Assembly (NCBI GenBank): GCA_012521035.1
Contig: JAAYND010000135.1
Location: 1 to 43,068, forward strand
DNA from: Methanomicrobiales archaeon
Lineage (GTDB): Archaea > Halobacteriota > Methanomicrobia > Methanomicrobiales > Methanoculleaceae
Direction of reading: 5' to 3'
DNA: 43,068 bases
Shown here: in pieces, positions 7,534 to 16,912 of the stretch
Layout: every line of letters begins with the position of its first letter
Position numbering within the stretch: the stretch's first letter is position 1
The notes under the pieces: generated by a model
The model's input: the letters and a program-made list of their open reading frames with translations, nothing else
The model's database searches: none
Told to the model about the DNA's origin: nothing
Program-made: the position numbers and the translations under genes

Positions 7534-8034
7534 TTGCAGGTATCCATGAAACTGGAGATGAGAGACCAGCCCGGACAGCTGGTCGCGGCCCTCAAACCGA
7601 TCTCTGCCGTCGGGGGGAACATAATAGCGGTCATTCACCAGAGAGAGGCCACGACGGCCGCAGAGGCGCTGGATGTCCAGATCGTGCTCGAACTACCGGA
7701 GGGGAGGCTTGAGAGACTCCTTGAACTGCTCAGGGAGCAGGGCGTCAACGTTGTGCGCATCGGTGAAGAGCGGCTTCTCTATGAATGCACACTGATCGTG
7801 ATCGGGCACCTGATGCACACCGATCTCTCGGATACGGTCAACCAGATCGATAGAACCGGTTCTTCTGAGGTGACAGAACTCTCCATGGTCATGCCTGCGA
7901 TCAGCTCCCCGTCTTCGGCCCGCATAACCATCCGTTCGACCACCCGGGCTGAGATGAAGAGAGCGATACAGATCCTGCGCGCCGTCGCTGAACAGAAGGA
8001 ACTCCTCATCATCGAGCCCCTGGAGGATGCATGA
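7534..8034 (+). CDS. ACT-domain amino-acid-sensing protein
   Basis: A 166-residue protein with an N-terminal ACT domain (about residues 1-75: VSMKLEMRDQPGQLV then GGNIIAVIHQRE) and a second, ACT-like C-terminal half. ACT domains bind amino acids and regulate biosynthetic enzymes. The gene precedes homoserine dehydrogenase and overlaps its start, so it probably senses threonine, methionine or another aspartate-family product; that is inference. I chose TTG 7534 because AGGTGG lies just upstream and the resulting N-terminus matches archaeal homologues; ATG 7546 is the alternative. Confidence 0.82.
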   Translation: MQVSMKLEMRDQPGQLVAALKPISAVGGNIIAVIHQREATTAAEALDVQIVLELPEGRLERLLELLREQGVNVVRIGEERLLYECTLIVIGHLMHTDLSDTVNQIDRTGSSEVTELSMVMPAISSPSSARITIRSTTRAEMKRAIQILRAVAEQKELLIIEPLEDA

Positions 8035-9020
8035 TGCGGATCGCACTCCTGGGCTTTGGTTCGGTCGGCCAGGGCATCGTCCGTTCGATCCTCGCGAAGG
8101 ACCTGGATATAACCGTCACCGGGCTTGCTGATTCAAGGAGCGGGATCATCGATGCCGGTGGGGTCGATCTGGCGGCGGCGCTTGCCCGAAAAGAGCAGGG
8201 CGAGCCCTGTGGCGACCCGGGCATAAGCCCCACGGATGTTGTGGAGAGGGCGGAGTATGACATACTCATCGAGGTGACCCCGACCAACGTCGAGACCGCA
8301 GAGCCGGCGCTGGGCTATATCAGGGGCGCCCTCCGGCGGGGCAGGCACGTCGTCACATCAAATAAAGGTCCGATCGCCCTCGCTTACCCGGAGCTCCGGA
8401 CCCTTGCGGAGGAGAACGGCGTCTTCCTGAAGTATGAAGCGACGGTCTGCGGCGCAATACCGCTCATCCACGCCATACAGGAAGGAATTGCCGGGAATGC
8501 CATAACACGGATATGTGGTGTCTTCAACGGCACCTGCAACTACATCCTCACCCGAATGGCAGCAGAAGGTCTCACTTACGAGCAGGCGCTTGCCGAGGCC
8601 CGGGATCTCGGCTACGCTGAGGCGGATCCCACATACGATGTCGAGGGGATCGATGCAGGCATCAAGCTGGTCATCCTCGCAAATACTGTCTTCGATATGG
8701 ATACAACGCTCGATGATGTGGAGAGGACGGGGATCACCCTCCTCTCGCCCGAGGCGCTACAGCTTGCAGAGGATCAGGACTGCACCATCCGGCTCATCGG
8801 TGAGATCATCCCCCGGGTCGGGGTGCTCCGGGTCTCGCCGAGGATCGTCGCGAAGACCCACCCCCTCGTCGTCGAAGGGACGCTCAACGCCGTCACCGTG
8901 GAGACAGACCTCGCCGGGGATCTCACGTTCATCGGGAAGGGTGCAGGTTCCACGGAGACCGCCAGTGCCGTGATCGGTGACCTCCTCTACATCCAGAGCA
9001 GGCATGTCCAGGGTTCTTGA
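8031..9020 (+). CDS. hom: Homoserine dehydrogenase
   Basis: A 329-residue NAD(P)-dependent enzyme that reduces aspartate semialdehyde to homoserine for threonine and methionine synthesis. The Rossmann motif GFGSVGQG lies at residues 8-15. The catalytic segment GTCNYILTRM lies near 169-178, followed by GYAEADPTYDVEGIDA, with the lysine in DAGIKL. This short form lacks the C-terminal ACT domain; the ACT protein encoded just upstream, overlapping by 4 nt, probably supplies that function. The next gene overlaps its 3' end. Confidence 0.95.
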   Translation: MMRIALLGFGSVGQGIVRSILAKDLDITVTGLADSRSGIIDAGGVDLAAALARKEQGEPCGDPGISPTDVVERAEYDILIEVTPTNVETAEPALGYIRGALRRGRHVVTSNKGPIALAYPELRTLAEENGVFLKYEATVCGAIPLIHAIQEGIAGNAITRICGVFNGTCNYILTRMAAEGLTYEQALAEARDLGYAEADPTYDVEGIDAGIKLVILANTVFDMDTTLDDVERTGITLLSPEALQLAEDQDCTIRLIGEIIPRVGVLRVSPRIVAKTHPLVVEGTLNAVTVETDLAGDLTFIGKGAGSTETASAVIGDLLYIQSRHVQGS

Positions 9021-10131
9021 ACGAAGAAAACAGTACCTGCGACTGATGCGCCAGGTGACACTTGAGGTGGGCTACTTCACGGTGACCGATATCGCCGAGG
9101 CCACCGATACCCCCCGGAGCACCGTTCAGGACTGGGTGAATCGCCTCATTGAGGAAGGGTGCGTTGTCCTCACCGGTGAGCAGCGGGGACGACATGCCGC
9201 CCGGTATGCGGCGAGCAGCGCGATGCCGGAGAGCGCCTGCCGGCGTATCTTCACCACAATCGATGGCGATCAGGTCGAGATCTACCATGAGTGCATGAGC
9301 GGAGGGTGCGCCGCCTTCTGCGAGTTCCACCACGCCCGCGCCGGAGGTGCCCTGCAATCGGTCCACCGCGATGGAACCCTTCTCCGGGAACGGGCACACC
9401 TTGGCCGGTGGAAGATCGCTGTCGGGCTCGATCCGGCACCGGCGGTCGGGATCGCCGGCGTTTTTCGCGAGGGGGAATACATCCTCCAGCACATCAGGTG
9501 TATCGGTGGTCCGGCCTACTCGCTCACCGATATGATCTCCCTCGCCGAGGGTGTCTGCGACGTCACCGTCCACCGCGAGGGGAGGGTGGTCGAGGGCGAG
9601 GTGGTCACCCGGGCACTCACCTATGTCGCCATCGGTATCGACGACACCGATACCGGGAGCGAGGGGGCAACGTTCGCCCTCGCCCTCGCCCTCCTCCAGC
9701 ACCTCGCAAAACTGGATGGTGTCATGCCCATCGGACATCGGGTGGCGATGCTCAACCCACGACTTGAGGGGCGGACCGCGGGGAACTCCTGTAGTTATAT
9801 CGAGCTTGCTGTGGAGCCCGATCAGGTGATGCGGATCGAAGAGGCGGCCGTGCGGTTCGTCGCCGACGAGGCGGCATCCCCCGAGTGGGGACTCGCGGTA
9901 AGAGAGGGATTCCGGGTACCGCGGGATCTCCGGGCCTACGGCAGGAGCGCCCGTGAGACGGTGGTCACGCGCGAGGTGGCGGATGCAACCGCTGTGAGGT
10001 TCGGGGCCCGCCTCTACGGTTGCCGGGGTGCCATCGGGGCTCTCGCGGCCGTCTCACTCATAGGGCTCCCACATGATGTACTGCTCGACCCGAAGCGGGA
10101 CGTCTGCGCCGGGTGGGAGATGGCACCCTGA
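9004..10131 (+). CDS. HTH protein fused to an Mmp11/TiaS-like domain
   Basis: A 375-residue protein. Residues 1-65 look like a winged helix-turn-helix (VTDIAEATDTPRSTVQDWVNRL near 27-48). Residues about 90-375 carry a domain with GIDDTDTGSEGAT at 211-223, a motif shared by methanogenesis marker 11 and by the tRNA-Ile agmatinylcytidine synthase TiaS. A Cys-rich stretch CMSGGCAAFCEFHH (97-110) could bind a metal. I do not know a described function for this arrangement. ATG 9004 is preferred over GTG 8977; it overlaps hom by 17 nt, so the gene is co-transcribed with the ACT protein and homoserine dehydrogenase. It could be a ligand-dependent regulator or an RNA-acting enzyme. Confidence 0.7.
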   Translation: MSRVLERRKQYLRLMRQVTLEVGYFTVTDIAEATDTPRSTVQDWVNRLIEEGCVVLTGEQRGRHAARYAASSAMPESACRRIFTTIDGDQVEIYHECMSGGCAAFCEFHHARAGGALQSVHRDGTLLRERAHLGRWKIAVGLDPAPAVGIAGVFREGEYILQHIRCIGGPAYSLTDMISLAEGVCDVTVHREGRVVEGEVVTRALTYVAIGIDDTDTGSEGATFALALALLQHLAKLDGVMPIGHRVAMLNPRLEGRTAGNSCSYIELAVEPDQVMRIEEAAVRFVADEAASPEWGLAVREGFRVPRDLRAYGRSARETVVTREVADATAVRFGARLYGCRGAIGALAAVSLIGLPHDVLLDPKRDVCAGWEMAP

Positions 10132-10373
10132 GCGTATTTCATCCACGGTAATGTCGTATCAGCAGGGCTCGTGCTCATCGAGTGACGCGATCCGCCGGCG
10201 GTCACCTGTATCGACCCCGTCACCGGAAGTGGGGAGCAGCGTAGAGTAGACCTTCGCAACGGCGCAAATATCGCTATCAGTCGAGTTGTAGCGGACGAAC
10301 CGAATATAAGATCTATTCGCCATCTTTTGCGTAAATACACGAAGATTTACCGCTTTCTGACCGGGTAGAGCCG
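10132..10373. other. Non-coding gap between convergent genes
   Basis: I see no supported gene here. A short AT-rich part around 10300-10345 is present, but no clear hairpin, repeat or tRNA. Confidence 0.5.
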
Positions 10374-11792
10374 TTACCCTCTCCTGCGACCTCCAGGCCG
10401 CCCGAGCCACTCCGCGACCGTGTGTATGATACCAAGCAGGTTTGCAAGGTATGTCTCTTTTGCTTCGAGTCTCCGCTGGAGCACTGCCTCCTCGGATAGG
10501 AAGAGGGCTTTGAGATGGTGTATATCCTCTTTTGGCGAGTAGTAGAGATAGATCGGGATGCCGGCGAGGATGACAAGGATCCCTGCGACCTTATCGAAGG
10601 TCGTGGTTGAGAAGAGGAGATAGAGGCAGATCGCGATGCCAGCGAGGGGGAGGATGTGCTGACCACGGAGTTTTGCGGCACGATCATCCCGGAGCACGAT
10701 GAGAGCAAAGCAGGTGAGCAGGAACGAGAACGCAAGGGTGAGGACGGCGAACGATATCAGCCTGGAGAGATTCCCGATGTTTGAGAGCAGGAACGCTATC
10801 ACCCCCTGGGCGATGAGGACCATGTAGGGCGTGCCGTAGCGGGGGTGAACCCGGGCAAACACCCGGGGAAAGAGGCCGTCGATCGCCATCGCATACGCGA
10901 GTCGGGCGCTGCCGAGCATCCCGGATTCGTTTGACCCTGAGACCGAGAAGAGCGCGCCGACCGTCATGATGATCACTCCCGCCGAACCGAAGAGGGTGGT
11001 TCCGGCGACGACGAGCGGCACGGTGCTCTGCTCAAGTCCAGTCCAGTTGACGAGCCCGAAGAGCACGAAGTTCGTGAGGATGTAGAAGAGGGAGACGATC
11101 AGCATCCCGATGGTTATGGCGCGCGGGATAGCCTTCTGCGGGTCTTTCACCTCGCCAGCCGGGAGCGTCCCGAGCTCAAACCCGGTATACGCCCAGAAGA
11201 TCAGGACGAGTGCATGGGCGGCGTTATCGAGTCCGAGCGGGAGCAGGGGAGTGTAGTTTGTGATAAGGATCTCCGGCTGGATGATGAAGAATCCAAGCCC
11301 TGCTACGATGAGGAGGAGCAGGGGGGCGAGCTTGATGAGTGTGAGGACGTCGTTCACCTTCCCTGCGGCCCTGACGCCGGCGATGTTTACGAGGGTCAGG
11401 GAGGCGATGAAGAGCACCCGGACGGCGATCTCTGCGGCCGGGGTGAGCGCTACGAGCGCCTGGAGGTAGTTCGTGAACGCTATCGCAAAGACCGGGAGCG
11501 CGAGGAGTTCGGCGATCCACATGCTCCAGCCGGTGAGAAACCCGTAAAAATCATCGAACGCCTCCGATACGTAGGCAAACGGGCCGCCGACGCGGGGGAC
11601 GTAGTAGCTACAGTAAGCAAAGACCATAGCGATCGTCGCGGCGAAGAGTCCGGCCACCACCCAGAGAACGATCGAGAACGGGCCGACGAGGCCGGCGGTG
11701 AGAGCGGATGCGATGTAGATGTCGGCACCGACGATCGCCCCGACGATGATGTTTGTCAGGTCAAACTCAGAGAGCCCCCGCTGTAGCTCCAT
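10374..11792 (-). CDS. APC-superfamily amino-acid permease
   Basis: A 472-residue membrane transporter with about 12 hydrophobic segments and the APC signature at the N-terminus: an unwound first helix with IIVGAIVGADIYIAS near residues 15-29, then GGPFAYVSEAF near 69-79. It probably moves an amino acid or related amine with protons or sodium. The substrate cannot be told from sequence. The C-terminal 60 residues are charged and cytosolic. It is a single-gene unit divergent from nothing nearby; the stop faces the Mmp11-like gene. Length is normal. Confidence 0.88.
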   Translation of the reverse strand: MELQRGLSEFDLTNIIVGAIVGADIYIASALTAGLVGPFSIVLWVVAGLFAATIAMVFAYCSYYVPRVGGPFAYVSEAFDDFYGFLTGWSMWIAELLALPVFAIAFTNYLQALVALTPAAEIAVRVLFIASLTLVNIAGVRAAGKVNDVLTLIKLAPLLLLIVAGLGFFIIQPEILITNYTPLLPLGLDNAAHALVLIFWAYTGFELGTLPAGEVKDPQKAIPRAITIGMLIVSLFYILTNFVLFGLVNWTGLEQSTVPLVVAGTTLFGSAGVIIMTVGALFSVSGSNESGMLGSARLAYAMAIDGLFPRVFARVHPRYGTPYMVLIAQGVIAFLLSNIGNLSRLISFAVLTLAFSFLLTCFALIVLRDDRAAKLRGQHILPLAGIAICLYLLFSTTTFDKVAGILVILAGIPIYLYYSPKEDIHHLKALFLSEEAVLQRRLEAKETYLANLLGIIHTVAEWLGRPGGRRRG

Positions 11793-11995
11793 GACAGCAG
11801 GGGGTGACGGTGGCGGCTATAAAGGTTCTGCATCGGGATAGGCTGGATATGACTGTGGTGATCGCCGGATGCCCGGAGGGGTTTTGTTCTGGAGACATCA
11901 TCCCGCGTCATTGCTCCACCGGCATTGCTGTGAAGATCGGGCAGGTATGCTACAGGAGATATACAACATGGGAAGAATGAGAAGAAGTGTTTAAG

Positions 11996-12067
11996 TGCGC
12001 CGGCCGGGACTCGAACCCGGGTTTAGGCGTTGGCAACGCCTAGTGATAACCACTACACTATCGGCGC
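11996..12067 (-). tRNA. tRNA-Gly (anticodon GCC)
   Basis: A 72-nt cloverleaf on the minus strand. The anticodon stem AGGCG/CGCCT encloses TTGCCAA (anticodon GCC, Gly). The T stem CCGGG/CCCGG encloses TTCGAGT. The acceptor stem pairs at six positions, and the seventh (A7 against C66) does not pair. The discriminator is A and no CCA is encoded. Confidence 0.95.
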
Positions 12068-12209
12068 ACGCTTGTGCTCTGCACTGTGTGCCTTACAAAG
12101 TGGGATCTCCTGGATATTAAGCCTATCGAATCGTGGCCTGGTTCAGGTGGCATACTCCTGCAGGATCAGCGCATTCGGGCTCTCCCGGGCGCGTAAGTGA
12201 GCCCGGCAC

Positions 12210-12905
12210 CTACCGCGATCTCTGCCAGCGAAGCGCGCTCCTGATCTTTTTATCCGCAAGTATCCATAACCCCGGTATCAGGACCAGGATGAATACGATC
12301 ATGGCATAGGCGACCACTTCTGCGGAGATGAGCAGGAGGTTGAAGACGCCGTGGAGCACCATCCCGAGGATGAGTCCGCGGATGATGACCCCTCCGCGAC
12401 GTTCAGCAGCCATGAATTTGGCCTGGCCGAGGGCGTAGCCCCAGACGCTCGCAAAGAGCGCGTGCCCGGGAACCGAAAATATTGCCCTGACGGTGATCGT
12501 GCCGACGGCAAGCGACGGCGACGTCATATATGCCGTAAAGACGTAGAGGACGTTCTCAAGGGATGCAAGCCCGAGGGCGGCGGAAGCCGCGTAGACGATA
12601 CCATCCATCGGTTCATCAAACTCGACGTTCTGGTAAGCGAACCGGCGCACGACATGGAACTTTCCGTACTCCTCGACGATGGGTGCGATGACGACACCCA
12701 TGATCAGCGGTGATGCGATGAAGAGACCAAGGAGCCCCTCGATGAAGGCCACGGGGAACGTGACGAGAGCACCGAGGATGAAGATCTTCGCGATGAGGGC
12801 AGCCGGTTCGGGTTCAAATTTGTCCCGGCGGTAGAAGTACCAGGTCCAGAAGACCCCCGGCCCCAGTGCGAGGGCGAGGATCACCAGCGGCTCGAGATCA
12901 ACCAT
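12210..12905 (-). CDS. PrsW-like intramembrane metalloprotease (CPBP/PrsW family)
   Basis: A 231-residue polytopic membrane protein with about seven helices. The PrsW signature is present: EEYGK at residues 78-82 (EExxK), then DEPMDGIVYAASAALGLASLEN near 97-118, a conserved His in VPGHALFASVWGYALG, and a C-terminal MVLHGVFN His. In bacteria PrsW cleaves anti-sigma factors; in archaea the substrates are unknown. It lies 64 nt downstream of a second membrane protein gene on the same strand and may share its transcript. Confidence 0.85.
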   Translation of the reverse strand: MVDLEPLVILALALGPGVFWTWYFYRRDKFEPEPAALIAKIFILGALVTFPVAFIEGLLGLFIASPLIMGVVIAPIVEEYGKFHVVRRFAYQNVEFDEPMDGIVYAASAALGLASLENVLYVFTAYMTSPSLAVGTITVRAIFSVPGHALFASVWGYALGQAKFMAAERRGGVIIRGLILGMVLHGVFNLLLISAEVVAYAMIVFILVLIPGLWILADKKIRSALRWQRSR

Positions 12906-12959
12906 ACCATTCCGGTTTCTGGTGTTGATGGCAGAAGAGGTTTCCCCTCTCCGGGATCG

Positions 12960-12966
12960 AAAAAAA
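12960..12966 (-). terminator. T7 run after the membrane protein gene
   Basis: Seven A residues on the plus strand read as T7 on the minus strand, 3 nt beyond the stop of the 12970-13911 gene. This suggests at least partial termination before the PrsW-like gene. Confidence 0.5.
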
Positions 12967-12969
12967 GGG

Positions 12970-13911
12970 TTACTCCGGGAGGAGCCGGTATTCGGGCCTG
13001 AGCCCCTCCAGCACCAGCAGGGTGTAGTACCGGAAGAACGTGACGAACGGCACCGCGATCAGGAGTGTGACCGGGATCGCGATTATGAGGTAGGGAACTC
13101 CGAGAGCGAGGAGAAGGATAAGGTTTCTACCCTGGAGTATGGCGAGGAATACTATCCCGATGAGCACGAACGGTATGGCGATGACCAGCAGTGCTATGAT
13201 AACCAGGATCATCTGCGCGATCGCGGCAACAAGCCCGAGCACAAACCTGGTGATGACATATACGATCGTCTGCCAGAGTTGCGAAGAGATAACCCCGATG
13301 AGGCGCCGCCATCCTGCGATGACACCACAGTCCTCACTCACCATGATCGGGACGACGAAGTCGGTTGTCAGGAGGAAGACGAGTCCGAAGAGGATGGCTG
13401 CGACCAGAATGAGCGGTATGAGCGCAATGAGCAGTAGCGGAGTGGCAGTGTGTGTCCCCCAGAATCCGAATAACAGGAGGGCAGATGCTACCATGGCGAT
13501 GAGCATGGCTGCGGTAAGGACTATCTCAAAGATGAAGAGCCTCACCCCTTTTCCGAGTCGTTCCCGGAAGAAGCGCCTGATATGAATATCCCCGGTCGAG
13601 AGCATATCGACAAAGACAAAGCGCATCGTCGCTCCTATGAACGCCCAGATGAGAGCGACCACGAGTACAACGGCAAGTATCACCAGCATGATCGTCGCCA
13701 CGCCGGCGGGGGTGAATCCGATCGCACCGGTCGCAAAGTCACTTCCATCGAACCGATACTGGAAGGTATTCGGTATACTGATGCCACCGCTCACAAAGAG
13801 CGCGATTATGACCAGGCGAAGCCATACACCCCACTCAAATGGCCAGAGCAGGGCTTTTGTGCGATGGACCGCACCCTCTATTCTGCTAAATGCATACATC
13901 TCTTCAGCCAT
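12970..13911 (-). CDS. Polytopic membrane protein of unknown function
   Basis: I do not recognise the family with certainty; it resembles archaeal membrane proteins annotated only as DUF (for example DUF7544). The 313 residues contain an N-terminal amphipathic part (about 1-30), about six long Ile/Val/Leu-rich membrane helices, and a central charged loop (about 95-115, with RRFFRERLGKG) likely to be cytosolic. There is no signal peptide. It is divergent from the tetrapyrrole operon. No catalytic motif is visible. Confidence 0.75.
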   Translation of the reverse strand: MAEEMYAFSRIEGAVHRTKALLWPFEWGVWLRLVIIALFVSGGISIPNTFQYRFDGSDFATGAIGFTPAGVATIMLVILAVVLVVALIWAFIGATMRFVFVDMLSTGDIHIRRFFRERLGKGVRLFIFEIVLTAAMLIAMVASALLLFGFWGTHTATPLLLIALIPLILVAAILFGLVFLLTTDFVVPIMVSEDCGVIAGWRRLIGVISSQLWQTIVYVITRFVLGLVAAIAQMILVIIALLVIAIPFVLIGIVFLAILQGRNLILLLALGVPYLIIAIPVTLLIAVPFVTFFRYYTLLVLEGLRPEYRLLPE

Positions 13912-14065
13912 ATCTGTCGTGTAGAGGTGGAACCCGCCAGGGTTAAAACCTCCTTTGGGATCTCCCTGATACTACAATCCCGTTCGCGGAGATATCCCCG
14001 CCTCTCCGGGTGGATAAGGGCTTTTCAACAGGTTAATGTAGTCCGTTCACCACACTATAGAACGA

Positions 14066-14692
14066 ATGATCCCTCTCATGCTTGACCTGGCGGGCAGGAG
14101 GGTGCTTATATTTGGTGGAGGCGACGTCGGTGCCCGGAAGGCTGCATACTTTGAACGTGAAGCAGAGGTGACCGTGATCAGCCGTTCCTTTGCTCCCGCT
14201 CTCGATGATCTCGCGATACAGCGAGAAGAGGCCGATCTCTCAACCCTCGAGGATGAGGCGCTCGCGAGGCTCCTGCGAGATACCTTCCTTGTGGTTGCGG
14301 CGACGTCGGATCCCGGCCTCAACGACCGTATAGGACGGCTGTGCGCTGATGCCGGCGTCCTCTTCAATAACGCATCCGGAGAAGCCGGCAACGTCACCAT
14401 CCCATCGATCGTTCGCGGCCAGAACTACCTGGTTGCGATCAGCACCCTTGGAAAGAGTCCCGCCGTATCGCGCTATATCCGCATGCGACTTGAGGCGGAG
14501 TACGCAGACCTCGACCGGATGATCGACCTGCAGGATGAGATGCGCTCAGCACTCAAGGATATCGAACCTGCGCAGGAACGCCGGTCCCGCGCCCTCTGGA
14601 ATATACTCAGGGATGAGGAGATCTGGGGGATGCTCGCCTCCGACTATGGCCGGGCACGTGCTATGGCGATGGAGAGGTACCTGCATGCCTGA
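14066..14692 (+). CDS. sirC: Precorrin-2 dehydrogenase (CysG N-terminal / Met8 type)
   Basis: A 208-residue NAD-dependent dehydrogenase that oxidises precorrin-2 to sirohydrochlorin, the branch compound for siroheme, heme, F430 and cobamides. The Rossmann motif FGGGDVGARKA lies near residues 16-26. The family segments AATSDPGLND and FNNASGEAGNVTIPSIVRG follow near 87 and 107. It lacks the C-terminal methyltransferase domain of bacterial CysG, which here is the separate cobA gene at the end of the operon. Some relatives also chelate iron. It is the first gene of the operon; hemA overlaps its last 8 nt. Confidence 0.92.
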   Translation: MIPLMLDLAGRRVLIFGGGDVGARKAAYFEREAEVTVISRSFAPALDDLAIQREEADLSTLEDEALARLLRDTFLVVAATSDPGLNDRIGRLCADAGVLFNNASGEAGNVTIPSIVRGQNYLVAISTLGKSPAVSRYIRMRLEAEYADLDRMIDLQDEMRSALKDIEPAQERRSRALWNILRDEEIWGMLASDYGRARAMAMERYLHA

Positions 14693-15953
14693 AACCTTTA
14701 CCCCTCTGGCACTCGCGGGCATGAGCCACCATACCGCCGATATCGCCGCGCTTGAGGCGTTCCGGTTCCCCGACGAGGAGAAATTTCTCCGCGAGGCGCG
14801 GGAGCGATTCAAGGGGGTTTTGCTGCTCCAGACCTGCAACCGCGTCGAGGTTCTTGTGGAGGGTGATGCCCGAAGCCTGGAAGCACTCCTGCGGGAGCAG
14901 GGAAGGAAGGACTTTTTCATCATCGAGGGTGTGGATGTGCCCCGCCATCTCCTCGAGCTTGCGGCAGGCATCGACTCCCTGATCGTCGGCGAGGATCAGA
15001 TCCTCGGACAGCTGAAGCAGGCTCTCGCAATAACGGAGGAGGCAGGGACCGCGAGCAGCGCCATCAAGCTCTGCATCAACAAGGCGGTGCATGTCGGGGT
15101 CAGGATCCGGCGCCAGACGCAGATCAATCGGGGAGCGGTCTCTGTCGGTTCAGCGGCCGTGACGCTCGCGGAGAAGCTCCTCGGCTCCCTGTGCGACCGG
15201 CGCATCCTGGTCATCGGGAGCGGGGAGATGGGGCTTCTGGTGACCCAGGCGCTTGCCGCCAAAGACCTGACCGCCATCTACGTCGCCAACAGAACCTATG
15301 AGCGTGCGGTGGCGCTTGCGGAGGAGATCGGAGGCCGTGCGGTAAAGTTCAATGATCTCTACCACTACGTCGCGCTCTCCGATGTTGTCATATCCTGCAC
15401 CGCCGCGCCGCACCCGGTCATCCGCCTGGAGGAGATACGGGAGGTCATGGAGAAGCGCCTCTGGCCGCTCGATCCGCACCCTCGCAACCTGATCCTCATC
15501 GATATTGCCCAGCCCCGCGATATCGCGGATGATGTACGAACAGTTGAGGGCGTGCACCTCTTCACCATCGACGACCTGCGGAGCGTCAACGATGCTGCCA
15601 TGAAATCCCGGCAAAACGAGGCTGACCGGGCCAGGGCGATCATCGATGAAGAGGTCGGCCACTTCATCAGGCTCCTCCGGCGGACAGCGGCCGATGAGAC
15701 GCTCGCGCTCCTCTACACCTGGGCCGAGTCGATCAGGGCACGGGAGCGCGACCGAGCACTCGCCCGCCTGGGGGAGGGGGACGGTCGCACGGGAGCGATC
15801 ATCGATGACCTGACACGGGCGCTCACGAAGAAACTCCTCTCCGATCTGGCCACATCCATCCGTTCAAGCGCGGAGTGTGGTGATATGGAGAAGGCAGAGA
15901 ACCTTGTCCGGGCAATAACCCGGGGAGAATTATGTTTCCACAGAGACGAATGA
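14685..15953 (+). CDS. hemA: Glutamyl-tRNA reductase
   Basis: This enzyme reduces glutamyl-tRNA to glutamate-1-semialdehyde, the first step of C5-type tetrapyrrole synthesis. It has 422 residues. The catalytic Cys is C51 in QTCNRVEV. The NADPH site IGSGEMG lies at 177-183, and VGEDQILGQLK at about 101-111 is diagnostic. A C-terminal dimerisation helix bundle follows. ATG 14685 overlaps the precorrin-2 dehydrogenase stop by 8 nt, and hemB overlaps its end by 22 nt, so expression is tightly coupled. Confidence 0.97.
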   Translation: MPETFTPLALAGMSHHTADIAALEAFRFPDEEKFLREARERFKGVLLLQTCNRVEVLVEGDARSLEALLREQGRKDFFIIEGVDVPRHLLELAAGIDSLIVGEDQILGQLKQALAITEEAGTASSAIKLCINKAVHVGVRIRRQTQINRGAVSVGSAAVTLAEKLLGSLCDRRILVIGSGEMGLLVTQALAAKDLTAIYVANRTYERAVALAEEIGGRAVKFNDLYHYVALSDVVISCTAAPHPVIRLEEIREVMEKRLWPLDPHPRNLILIDIAQPRDIADDVRTVEGVHLFTIDDLRSVNDAAMKSRQNEADRARAIIDEEVGHFIRLLRRTAADETLALLYTWAESIRARERDRALARLGEGDGRTGAIIDDLTRALTKKLLSDLATSIRSSAECGDMEKAENLVRAITRGELCFHRDE

Positions 15954-16912
15954 GACGGATGCGGCGGCGGACTATCCAGCCGTTCTTCCGCGAGACAGAA
16001 CTTCAGAAGACCGATCTCGTTATGCCGGTCTTTGTAGACGAATCGATCAGCGCACCACTGGCTATTCCATCGATGCCGGGGCAGTTCCGCCACCCGGTGG
16101 ATGGGGTCGCTGATTACTGTGAGCGCCTCCGGGATGCCGGCATAGGAGCGGTGATCCTCTTCGGGATCCCGGCGAAGAAGGATAGCGAGGCGACTGAGGC
16201 TTACGCACCGGATGGTGTCGTCCAGAGGGCGATCCGGAGCATAAGGGAGCGGTTGCCGGGAATGGTCATCACAACCGACGTCTGCGCCTGCGAATACACC
16301 GACCACGGCCACTGCGGCATCATAGGGGAGACCGTCGACGGCCCCGACCTAGAAAACGATCTCTCACTTGAACTTATGGCCCGGATCGCTCTCTCCCATG
16401 CGGAGAATGGCGCCGATATCGTCGCGCCGTCGTGCATGCTCGATGGGATGGTGAAGACGATCCGGGAAGCCCTGGACGCTGCCGGCTACCAGGATACCCT
16501 CATCATGTCCTACTCCTCAAAGTTCGCGAGCGCTCTCTACGGGCCGTTTCGCGATGCAGCAGACTCCGGGTTCTCGTTCGGCGATCGGACGACATACCAG
16601 ATCGATCCCGGGAACGCCCGCGAGGCGATCATGGAGTCGGAGCTGGACGTGGCCGAGGGAGCTGATATCCTGATGGTAAAGCCGGCCGGGATATACCTCG
16701 ATATCCTCGCATCTGTGGCGGGGTTCGGTCTCCCGGTGGCGGCCTATCAGGTCAGCGGGGAGTACGCCATGATAAAGGCGGCCGGGGAGCGTGGCTGGCT
16801 GGATGAGCGGGCCGTCGCCCTCGAGAGCCTCGTCGCCATAAAACGCGCCGGGGCTGACCTGATAATTACGTATTTTGCTGAAGATGTAGCGAGGTGGTTT
16901 AATGAAGAGTAG
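15932..16912 (+). CDS. hemB: Porphobilinogen synthase (5-aminolevulinate dehydratase)
   Basis: It condenses two 5-aminolevulinate molecules to porphobilinogen. The 326-residue protein has the zinc-type active site: C118, C120 and C128 in DVCACEYTDHGHCG. The two Schiff-base lysines are K197 (in SSKFASA) and K250 (in MVKPAG). The basic N-terminal arm (many Arg in residues 5-13) fits the arm that swaps between subunits in the octamer. It overlaps hemA upstream by 22 nt and hemL downstream by 11 nt. Confidence 0.97.
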   Translation: MFPQRRMRRMRRRTIQPFFRETELQKTDLVMPVFVDESISAPLAIPSMPGQFRHPVDGVADYCERLRDAGIGAVILFGIPAKKDSEATEAYAPDGVVQRAIRSIRERLPGMVITTDVCACEYTDHGHCGIIGETVDGPDLENDLSLELMARIALSHAENGADIVAPSCMLDGMVKTIREALDAAGYQDTLIMSYSSKFASALYGPFRDAADSGFSFGDRTTYQIDPGNAREAIMESELDVAEGADILMVKPAGIYLDILASVAGFGLPVAAYQVSGEYAMIKAAGERGWLDERAVALESLVAIKRAGADLIITYFAEDVARWFNEE

